Source of the DNA: an uncultured Clostridia bacterium
GTDB lineage: Bacteria; Bacillota; Clostridia; UBA1381; UMGS1253
DNA: 19,234 nucleotides
Reading direction: 5' to 3'
NCBI GenBank assembly: GCA_937892135.1
Contig: CALAUK010000075.1
Span: 1-19,234 of the forward strand
Shown here: one piece after another, positions 14,253 to 19,234 of the stretch
Layout: the number at the start of each line of letters is the position of its first letter
Numbering within the stretch: position 1 is the stretch's first letter
The notes under the pieces: model-generated
What the model saw: the letters and a program-made list of their open reading frames with translations, nothing else
Databases searched by the model: none
What the model was told of the DNA's origin: nothing
Program-made: the position numbers and the translations under genes

Positions 14253-14675
14253 ATGGATTTTTTTGGCTTATTCAGAAGTAAAAATAAAGGCTCTAAAAAT
14301 ACTGCAAAAGACAGACTTCAGCTTGTTTTGGTTCACGACAGAGCCGGAGTTTCTCCTGCATTTTTAGACCATCTTAAAGGCGAGATTATGGCCGTTATTT
14401 CAAAGTACATAGAAATTGAAAACGACGAGCTTGATATCAAGCTTACAAAAACAACAAGCGAGGACGGAGAAAGAGTTGTTCCTGCTTTGGTTGCAAATAT
14501 TCCGATTAACAAGATGAAAGCGGCTTCTAAAAACTTTGAGCAGATGAAAGAAGAAGAGAAGTGCGAAGAAGAAGTAAAAGAAGAGGCTAAAGAGGAAGAA
14601 GCTTCGGAGGAAACTGAAGAAGTTTTGGAAGAAACTGTTGAAGAAGAAACAACAGAAGATACTGATAAAGAATAA
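14253..14675 (+). CDS. minE: Cell division topological specificity factor MinE with acidic C-terminal tail
   Basis: MinE stimulates the MinD ATPase and gives topological specificity to MinCD. Residues 1-90 hold the usual parts: the N-terminal membrane-binding helix ('MDFFGLFRSK'), the MinD-contact segment 'RLQLVLVHDRAGVSP' (21-35), and the dimerisation domain ('LKGEIMAVISKYIEIENDELDIKL', 'ALVANIPI'). After that comes an extra tail of about 45 residues. Between residues 100 and 140 I count 22 glutamates, 2 aspartates and only 4 lysines. The total of 140 residues compares with about 88 in E. coli. The tail is encoded by purine-rich GAA/GAG runs and stays in frame to a normal stop, so it is not an obvious sequencing artefact. 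The reverse-strand ORF opposite it is a shadow. Confidence 0.93.
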   Translation: MDFFGLFRSKNKGSKNTAKDRLQLVLVHDRAGVSPAFLDHLKGEIMAVISKYIEIENDELDIKLTKTTSEDGERVVPALVANIPINKMKAASKNFEQMKEEEKCEEEVKEEAKEEEASEETEEVLEETVEEETTEDTDKE

Positions 14676-14707
14676 TTTGTTATAGGTTTTACGGGGGAGG
14701 TTTTTTG

Positions 14708-15115
14708 ATGAATATAGCACTTATTGCACATGATAAGAAAAAAGAGTTAATGGTTGAGTTTTGTCTTGCATATAAGGGTATTTTGGCTAAACATACTTTA
14801 GTTGCCACCGGTACAACGGGAACTCTTATCAACGAGGCAACAGGCCTTGATGTTCATCGCTTTCTGTCCGGCGCTCAGGGAGGAGACCAGCAGATCGGAG
14901 CGAGGGTTGCCTATGACGAAATAGACCTTGTATTGTTTTTCAGAGACCCGCTTACAGCAGGCGGACACGAGCCTGATATCTCAAGCCTTTTAAAGCTTTG
15001 TGATATTCATACTATACCGATTGCAACAAATGTTGCAACTGCAGAGGTTTTGGTTCACGGTGTTGAGCAGGGACTTCTTGACTGGAGAGACATTGTTAAT
15101 CCTAAAAACAAATAA
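14708..15115 (+). CDS. mgsA: Methylglyoxal synthase
   Basis: It converts dihydroxyacetone phosphate to methylglyoxal and phosphate, a bypass of lower glycolysis used when phosphate is scarce or sugar phosphates build up. The phosphate-binding 'GTTGT' is at residues 35-39, and 'SGAQGGDQQIGA' has the catalytic aspartate at residue 60. 'LVLFFRDPLTAGGHEPD' and 'LLKLCDIHTIPIATNVATAE' complete the family pattern. The length of 135 residues is typical. I chose the ATG at 14708, 7 bases after GGGGGAGG, over the in-frame TTG one codon earlier. It follows minE directly, a common clostridial order although no functional link is known; rodA, often found between them, is missing. A bidirectional terminator follows. 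Confidence 0.97.
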   Translation: MNIALIAHDKKKELMVEFCLAYKGILAKHTLVATGTTGTLINEATGLDVHRFLSGAQGGDQQIGARVAYDEIDLVLFFRDPLTAGGHEPDISSLLKLCDIHTIPIATNVATAEVLVHGVEQGLLDWRDIVNPKNK

Positions 15116-15116
15116 T

Positions 15117-15147
15117 AAAAACCACCCGAATGGGTGGTTTTATTTTT
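15117..15147. terminator. Bidirectional terminator between mgsA and dinB
   Basis: AAACCACCC (15119-15127) pairs perfectly with GGGTGGTTT (15132-15140) around a 4-base loop. T-rich runs flank it on both strands (TTTTATTTTT to the right; TTTTTATTATT on the opposite strand). It serves both mgsA and the converging dinB. Confidence 0.92.
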
Positions 15148-16327
15148 ACAGTTTTGTTGTTCGTGCGCTTGAGATATGTCCCTCGCCGTATTTATCGTTT
15201 AATTTATCTATTGCTTTTGCAAGGCGTTCCTTGTTTTTTGTTTTAGTGTCATCATCAAAAATAGAAAGCTGAATATTATCGTTAATATCAGATAGGGACA
15301 AAGCAGTTATTGTTATTGCTCTTACGGGCTTTTTTAAAAGCTTCGCCTCGTAGATAATATCCATCGCACATTTATAAAGCATAACTGAAGAAAAAACAGG
15401 AGTGTCCGAAATTTTTTGACGGCTTACAGTTTCAAAATCCTTATACTTTATTAAAACCTGAACACCACCTGCTTTAAGGCCATTTTTAATAAGCCTTGAA
15501 GAAACAGTTTCCGAAAGAAACATAACACCTTTTCTGATTTCCTCTTCATCTGTTAAATCACAAGAAAAGGTTTTTCCGTTTCCTATTGACTTAACGGGAG
15601 GCCGTGTGTTAAAGTCTGACACGGGCGAATTATCAATTCCGTTGGCATATTCATAAAGCATCTGGCCGTTTTTGCCAAAATATTTTATTATCATATTTTT
15701 ATCTGCATTAGCTAAATCACCTATGGTTTTTATTCCAAAGGAGTTTAGCTTTTTTAAACTGCTTTTTCCGACATATAAAAGCTCACTAACCTTCATTGGC
15801 CAGACAAACTCTTTAAAGTTATCTTTTAATATAACAGTTGTCCCGTCGGGTTTTTTAAAGTCGCTTCCAAGCTTTGCTAAAACCTTATTAAATGAAACGC
15901 CTACTGAAACAGTAAGACCCAACTCTTCTTTAACAGTTATTCTTATATCGTCTGCAATAGTTTTCCCGTCACCAAAAAGCATTCGGCTTGCCGTTACATC
16001 AAGCCACGACTCATCTATTCCAAACGGCTCAACGAGATTTGTGTATCTTAAATAGATTTCATTTACTTTTTTTGAATACTCTGAATACAGTTCGTGATGG
16101 GGAGGAAGCAAAACTAAATCAGGGCATTTACTCTTTGCCTGCCAGATAGTTTCTGCCGTTTTAACTCCCGCTTTTTTTGCAGGCTCATTTTTTGCAAGTA
16201 TTATTCCATGCCTGTTTTCAGGATTTCCCGAAACTGCAACGGGCATATCTTTAAGCTCGGGATGAGAAAGAAGCTCAACCGATGCAAAAAACGAGTTTAA
16301 ATCACAATGAAGTATAGTTCTTTCCAA
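15146..16327 (-). CDS. dinB: Y-family DNA polymerase IV
   Basis: This is a translesion DNA polymerase that copies damaged templates with low fidelity. The palm motifs are present: 'HCDLNSFFASVE' with metal ligand Asp9, and 'GIDESWLDVT' with Asp105 and Glu106. The thumb 'VGKSSLKKLNSFGIKTIGDLA' and a little-finger domain follow. A beta-clamp-binding motif 'QLSIF' is at residues 353-357 in the C-terminal tail. The length is 393 residues. The start is TTG at 16327, with AAAGGA nine bases upstream on the minus strand. It lies 20 bases behind ruvX and is probably expressed from the ruvX promoter. No LexA box was recognised, so SOS control cannot be claimed. Confidence 0.95.
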   Translation of the reverse strand: MERTILHCDLNSFFASVELLSHPELKDMPVAVSGNPENRHGIILAKNEPAKKAGVKTAETIWQAKSKCPDLVLLPPHHELYSEYSKKVNEIYLRYTNLVEPFGIDESWLDVTASRMLFGDGKTIADDIRITVKEELGLTVSVGVSFNKVLAKLGSDFKKPDGTTVILKDNFKEFVWPMKVSELLYVGKSSLKKLNSFGIKTIGDLANADKNMIIKYFGKNGQMLYEYANGIDNSPVSDFNTRPPVKSIGNGKTFSCDLTDEEEIRKGVMFLSETVSSRLIKNGLKAGGVQVLIKYKDFETVSRQKISDTPVFSSVMLYKCAMDIIYEAKLLKKPVRAITITALSLSDINDNIQLSIFDDDTKTKNKERLAKAIDKLNDKYGEGHISSARTTKL

Positions 16328-16347
16328 AGTGGCAAGTCCTTTCGTGA

Positions 16348-16779
16348 TTATTTTTGCTCATTTTTAAGTTTATCCATATAAGTCTCTAAAATAACCGCGG
16401 CTGCAACGGTGTCTATAACATTTTTTCGCTTTTCGCCGCGTGTGTTGGTTTCGTTAAGCGTATGAATAGCGCTGACGGTTGAAAGTCTTTCGTCACAAAA
16501 ATCAATTTTGCCATCGTAAATTTCCTTAAGGCGCTCAGCAAATTTTAACGTTGCCTCGCTTCGAAATCCCATCGACCCGTCCATATTTTTTGGCATACCA
16601 ATAACAATAGTTTTGGGCTGATAGTATGAAATTAGTTCAGAAAGCCTTGAAAACAGCACATTTTTATTCTTGTTTTTTATTGTTTCAACGCCCTGAGCAG
16701 TAATGCCTAAAAGGTCTGAAACCGCAATTCCTACTCTGGCGTCGCCATAGTCTATACACATTATTCTGTCGTATGCCAT
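16348..16779 (-). CDS. ruvX: Putative pre-16S rRNA nuclease / Holliday junction resolvase RuvX (YqgF)
   Basis: YqgF/RuvX has an RNase H-like fold and is implicated in 16S rRNA 5' maturation; a Holliday junction resolvase role has been proposed. The motifs are 'RIMCIDYGDARVGIAVSD' with Asp10, 'TIVIGMPKNMDGSMGFRSE', 'DERLSTVSA' with Glu97, and 'KNVIDTVAAAVILETY' with Asp123, giving the expected acidic triad. The length of 143 residues is normal. The ATG has AAAGGAG upstream on the minus strand. A perfect consensus promoter lies immediately upstream, and dinB follows in the same direction. Confidence 0.95.
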   Translation of the reverse strand: MAYDRIMCIDYGDARVGIAVSDLLGITAQGVETIKNKNKNVLFSRLSELISYYQPKTIVIGMPKNMDGSMGFRSEATLKFAERLKEIYDGKIDFCDERLSTVSAIHTLNETNTRGEKRKNVIDTVAAAVILETYMDKLKNEQK

Positions 16780-16809
16780 AAAAAATCTCCTTTAAAAGTA
16801 TCTTTTTTT

Positions 16810-16838
16810 ATTATAAAACATTTGTACGGTTTTGTCAA
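16810..16838 (-). promoter_or_regulatory. Consensus sigma-A promoter for ruvX-dinB
   Basis: Read on the minus strand, TTGACA (16838-16833) and TATAAT (16815-16810) are perfect consensus hexamers separated by exactly 17 bp, pointing into ruvX. It sits directly downstream of the terminator of the preceding gene. Confidence 0.9.
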
Positions 16839-16840
16839 CA

Positions 16841-16873
16841 AGAAAAAAGTGCCCTCAAAAAAGGGCACTTTTT
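16841..16873 (-). terminator. Terminator of the rex / P-loop-Asp23 transcript
   Basis: A perfect 12-bp stem, AAAAAGTGCCCT (16844-16855) with AGGGCACTTTTT (16862-16873), has a 6-base loop. On the minus strand it ends in a T run, and the stem overlaps the stop codon of the preceding gene. Confidence 0.88.
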
Positions 16874-17678
16874 ATATAACATCCTTAACCTCAAGATAAA
16901 AATCATCAACATTAATCGAAGTTAAATGCTCAACCTCGTGTGTAACAGTTTTTATAATCTCTTCTCCTGCAGAAATAATCTGTTTATCTAAATTAAGGCA
17001 AACAGTAAGGTTTATAATAATTCCGGTAGCTGTTTTTGAGATTGACACTTTATTTATTTTTTCCACAGCCGGATTTTTTTCTGCAGAATAGGTTATAATA
17101 TCCGTTATTGCTTTTTCTTTAATATGAAACTCGCCAAAGTAGCTGAATGTTGGTCTTACAACAGATTTTGTTTCTTCAAAATCCGTCTCAGGCGTTTTTC
17201 CGCCAACGAAAATTTTAAGCTTTTTTAAAAACAGCCCCGAAAAAGCCTTTTTTATTTCAAAGGTGGGCAGGGGAACAGTGTGCATTCCAAGAGCACGCTG
17301 ATTTTTTGCTCTTTCTATTTCCTGCTCAGTTGAAACATCATTTATATCGATAAATTTTTTGATTTCGCCAAGCTCTAGCGCATTTGAAATTTTTTTTGCC
17401 ATCTTTTCTGATGTTGCAAGAATCAAAAGAGAAGCTACTTTATTTTCTTTTATGGCACGTATCATATCGCTGCGCCTTTTCTTATTTTCAAACAAGGCAG
17501 CTTTTGTTGCGCCAATCATTGTTTTTTCAAGCTTTGCGCTCTTGCCCTCAATTATTTTGTTTCCCGAAATTAAAATTCCGTCATCTAAAATATACTCAGC
17601 CGAAAGAAGAGAGGAAACATACAAAGCACGATAGCTTTTTCCTGTTCCTGACGGACCGATAAGCGCATATACATTCAT
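16872..17678 (-). CDS. P-loop NTPase with C-terminal Asp23/Gls24-like domain, function unknown
   Basis: I recognise domain types but not a characterised function. The N-terminus has a Walker A motif 'GPSGTGKS' at residues 8-15, followed by 'YILDDGILISGNKIIEGKSAKLEKTMIGATKAALF' (about 29-63). The phrase 'SLLILATSEKM' may be the Walker B strand but lacks a clear acidic end. Residues about 185-268 resemble the Asp23/Gls24 (DUF322) fold: 'GEFHIKEKAITDIITYSAEK', 'KVSISKTATGIIINLTVCLNL', then a helix and 'VEHLTSINVDDFYLEVKDV'. Asp23 proteins act in cell-envelope stress. The length is 268 residues, ATG start with AAAGG eight bases upstream. It lies 16 bases behind rex and so is probably cotranscribed with it, and it ends in a strong terminator. 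Confidence 0.75.
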   Translation of the reverse strand: MNVYALIGPSGTGKSYRALYVSSLLSAEYILDDGILISGNKIIEGKSAKLEKTMIGATKAALFENKKRRSDMIRAIKENKVASLLILATSEKMAKKISNALELGEIKKFIDINDVSTEQEIERAKNQRALGMHTVPLPTFEIKKAFSGLFLKKLKIFVGGKTPETDFEETKSVVRPTFSYFGEFHIKEKAITDIITYSAEKNPAVEKINKVSISKTATGIIINLTVCLNLDKQIISAGEEIIKTVTHEVEHLTSINVDDFYLEVKDVI

Positions 17679-17694
17679 AAAATCAGCCTTTCAG

Positions 17695-18315
17695 TCAGTT
17701 ATTAACATTAAACGAAAGCGTCATAAGAGAATCTAATAAATGAACATTTTCAACACACACATCATCAGGCACATTAAGGTCCATATTAGAAAAATTCCAG
17801 AGACCGCGCACACCGTGCGAAACAACTATATCTGCAACCTCCTGAGTGTGATTTTTCGGCAAGGTTAAAATAGCGTGTCTGACATTGTTTTTTGATATAA
17901 AATCTCCAAGCTCTGAAACACTTAACACCTTAATGCCGTTAATTTCGGTTCCGATTTTTTCTTTGTCGTTATCAAATATAGCAACCAGGTTAAAGCCTCT
18001 TTTTGAAAAGCCTGCGTGGTTGGAAAGTGCGTGGCAGAGGTTTCCTGCGCCTATGATAATAATATCCTGAGCGCGGTTTATGCCAAGGATTTTTGATAAT
18101 GTAGAATGAAGCTCGGATACATTATATCCATAGCCCTGCTGACCGAAGCCACCGAAGCAGTTTAAATCCTGACGAATCTGAGATGCTGTCACATCCATCA
18201 TCTTTGCAAGCTCTTTTGATGAAATTTTATCCACGTTTTGCTTTAAAAGTTCACCTAAATAACGATAATATCTTGGCAAGCGCTTTACTACTGCAGAAGA
18301 TACTTTTTTATTCAA
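17695..18315 (-). CDS. rex: Redox-sensing transcriptional repressor Rex
   Basis: Rex senses the NADH/NAD+ ratio and, when NADH is low, represses fermentation and respiration genes. The N-terminal winged helix includes 'VVKRLPRYYRYLGELL' and 'SSKELAKMMDVTASQIRQDLNCFGGFGQQGYGYNV' (about 32-66). The Rossmann NAD(H) domain includes 'IIIGAGNLCHAL' with GxGxxC at about 89-94 and 'NLVAIFDND'. Late in the protein are 'RHAILTLPKNHTQEVADIVVSHGVRGLWNFSNMDL' and 'VHLLDSLMTLSF'. The length of 206 residues is typical. The start is TTG at 18315, supported by AGGTGAG just upstream on the minus strand. It is divergent from the nrdG-like gene; no good Rex operator was found nearby. Confidence 0.96.
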   Translation of the reverse strand: MNKKVSSAVVKRLPRYYRYLGELLKQNVDKISSKELAKMMDVTASQIRQDLNCFGGFGQQGYGYNVSELHSTLSKILGINRAQDIIIIGAGNLCHALSNHAGFSKRGFNLVAIFDNDKEKIGTEINGIKVLSVSELGDFISKNNVRHAILTLPKNHTQEVADIVVSHGVRGLWNFSNMDLNVPDDVCVENVHLLDSLMTLSFNVNN

Positions 18316-18350
18316 AACTTCTCACCTCAAAAATATTTTTGACATAAAAC

Positions 18351-18379
18351 ATTTTAACATACATTCAAAAAAAAATCAA
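18351..18379 (-). promoter_or_regulatory. Candidate rex promoter
   Basis: On the minus strand TTGATT (18379-18374) and TAAAAT (18356-18351) are 17 bp apart and point into rex. A short palindrome, TAAAA-CA-TTTTA (18345-18356), covers the -10 element. Confidence 0.6.
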
Positions 18380-18396
18380 CAGAAAAAATAATTCGA

Positions 18397-18425
18397 TTGA
18401 CATTTATATTTGTATATTATAAAAT
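18397..18425 (+). promoter_or_regulatory. Candidate promoter of the nrdG-like gene
   Basis: TTGACA (18397-18402) is 17 bp from TAAAAT (18420-18425). It is back to back with the rex promoter, the two -35 boxes being 17 bp apart. Confidence 0.7.
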
Positions 18426-18469
18426 TAAATTATGAGAATTTATACTTAATTAAAAAAGGATTGAACTAT

Positions 18470-19150
18470 ATGAATTTTGGCGGTTTTCAGAAATTAACAG
18501 TGCTTGATTTTCCTGAGCACGTTTCGTGCATAGTTTTTACAAAGGGATGTAATTTCCGTTGTCCGTTTTGTCATAACGCAGCTCTTGTAAAGGGAAACGG
18601 GGAAGAAAGCTACACTGAAGAGGAAATTCTTTCATATTTAAATAAAAGAAAAAACATTTTGGACGGCGTGGTTATTTCGGGCGGTGAGCCTCTTATGCAT
18701 AAAGACATAAAGGATTTTTGTGTAAAAGTTAAGGCTTTGGGGTATGATATAAAATTAGATACAAACGGATCGTATCCGGATAAGATTATTGAGCTTGTAT
18801 CAGAAGGCCTTGTTGATTATGTTGCGATGGATGTTAAAAATTCATTTGAAAAATACGAACTTACTTCAGGCGCAAAGGTTAATTTAGAAGATATTAAAAA
18901 AAGTATTTCATTTTTGCTTGAGGGAAGAGTTTCATACGAATTTCGTACAACTGTGGTGTCCCAGTTTCACACACCACAAGATATTGTGGAAATTTCTAAA
19001 AATATTGTGGGTGCAAAAAAATATTTTTTACAGAATTTTTTGGATTCGGGAAATATTTTAGGGGAGAATTTAAGTCCTGTAACAAAGGAAAAACTCGATG
19101 AAATGGCGGTTTTGGCAGGAGAAAATCTATCTTGCGTAGCAATCAGATAA
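18470..19150 (+). CDS. nrdG: Anaerobic ribonucleoside-triphosphate reductase activating protein (radical SAM)
   Basis: It uses a [4Fe-4S] cluster and S-adenosylmethionine to install the glycyl radical on class III ribonucleotide reductase, allowing anaerobic dNTP synthesis. The radical SAM motif CNFRCPFC has cysteines at residues 27, 31 and 34; 'VVISGGEPLMHKDI' (67-80) and 'DTNGSYPD' follow. The N-terminus 'GGFQKLTVLDFPEHVSCIVFT' is typical of the NrdG2 subfamily. The product is 226 residues. I chose the ATG at 18470, nine bases after AAGGA; the in-frame upstream TTG near 18410 would overlap the promoter. NrdR-like boxes just downstream fit a ribonucleotide reductase context. Other glycyl-radical activases share the motif, so exact specificity is likely but not proved. 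Confidence 0.88.
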   Translation: MNFGGFQKLTVLDFPEHVSCIVFTKGCNFRCPFCHNAALVKGNGEESYTEEEILSYLNKRKNILDGVVISGGEPLMHKDIKDFCVKVKALGYDIKLDTNGSYPDKIIELVSEGLVDYVAMDVKNSFEKYELTSGAKVNLEDIKKSISFLLEGRVSYEFRTTVVSQFHTPQDIVEISKNIVGAKKYFLQNFLDSGNILGENLSPVTKEKLDEMAVLAGENLSCVAIR

Positions 19151-19152
19151 AA

Positions 19153-19200
19153 ACACAATATGTTGGATTTTTGGTATTGACAAGCCCCAATATATATGAT
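19153..19200 (+). promoter_or_regulatory. Tandem NrdR-box-like sites
   Basis: ACACAATATGTTGGAT (19153-19168) matches the NrdR consensus acaCwAtATaTwGtgt at 13 of 16 positions, and CCCCAATATATATGAT (19185-19200) at 11 of 16. They are 32 bp apart start to start, the usual spacing of paired NrdR boxes, and the second lies between the -35 and -10 hexamers of the promoter. Function is inferred. Confidence 0.55.
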
Positions 19201-19205
19201 ATAAT
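19177..19205 (+). promoter_or_regulatory. Perfect consensus sigma-A promoter at the right edge
   Basis: TTGACA (19177-19182) and TATAAT (19200-19205) are perfect hexamers with a 17-bp spacer. Transcription would start near 19212 and run out of the window; the 23 bases left show no start codon with a ribosome binding site. The gene served is not visible. Confidence 0.88.
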
Positions 19206-19234
19206 GGGTCTACACTGAAAAATTTAGCTAAGGG

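Noticed and set aside
14333..14731. A 132-codon serine-rich ORF on the minus strand.
   Set aside because: It is the antisense of the GAA/GAG-rich minE tail (reverse reads as Ser/Phe codons), lacks a ribosome binding site and resembles no protein.
15094..15112. TTGTTAA at the end of mgsA, and again near 13368, as Rex operators.
   Set aside because: Only the left half site matches; the expected TTAACAA partner four bases on is absent in both places.
15672..16055. A 127-codon plus-strand ORF opposite dinB, and the two plus-strand ORFs opposite the P-loop/Asp23 gene (17359-17662).
   Set aside because: They lie wholly inside well-supported genes on the other strand and have no family features.
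1..19234. A novel defence, CRISPR or mobile system.
   Set aside because: No repeat-spacer array, transposase, integrase, toxin-antitoxin pair, phage gene or compositional break was seen; gene content is conserved clostridial core.

Overview
The window is AT-rich, tightly packed bacterial DNA from a spore-forming, probably anaerobic, rod-shaped member of the Clostridia (Firmicutes). The evidence is the spoIIGA-sigE-sigG sporulation cluster, a complete mreBCD / PBP2 / minCDE shape-and-division block, a Rex NADH sensor and an oxygen-sensitive radical-SAM ribonucleotide reductase activase. Starts include ATG, GTG and several TTG. No rRNA, tRNA, CRISPR array, insertion sequence or prophage gene was seen, and no gene-free stretch exceeds 300 bases.

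Layout. (1) 1-1922, plus strand: the 3' part of ychF, a BirA-type biotin ligase without a DNA-binding domain, and a LUD-domain protein. (2) 1923-4590: spoIIGA, sigE, sigG and a 37-residue ORF, ending in a hairpin terminator. The spoIIGA control region has two Spo0A-box-like repeats and a promoter with an unusually long spacer, folded into the upstream terminator. (3) 4600-13330: a sigma-A promoter followed by a long tight run: Nudix hydrolase, zapA, U32 peptidase-like (RlhA family), maf, mreB, mreC, mreD, PBP2, minC. (4) 13331-15147: a second promoter, then minD, minE with a long acidic tail, and mgsA, closed by a bidirectional terminator. (5) 15146-18315, minus strand: rex and a P-loop/Asp23-like fusion protein end at one terminator; just beyond it a consensus promoter drives ruvX and dinB. 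(6) 18390-19234, plus strand: an NrdG-type activase transcribed divergently from rex, then a perfect consensus promoter carrying two NrdR-box-like sites, whose gene lies beyond the window.

How the genes work together: SpoIIGA matures pro-sigma-E in the mother cell, and sigma-G is the late forespore factor. ZapA, MreBCD, PBP2 and MinCDE set cell shape and the division site. Rex, NrdG and the NrdR-like boxes point to redox and dNTP control. RuvX and DinB serve RNA processing or DNA metabolism.

The window is mostly conserved core genome and I found no new defence or mobile system. The most interesting points are regulatory (the nested terminator/promoter of spoIIGA, NrdR-like boxes at the right edge, a foldable sigG leader) and architectural (the P-loop/Asp23 fusion, the acidic MinE tail, the 37-residue ORF).
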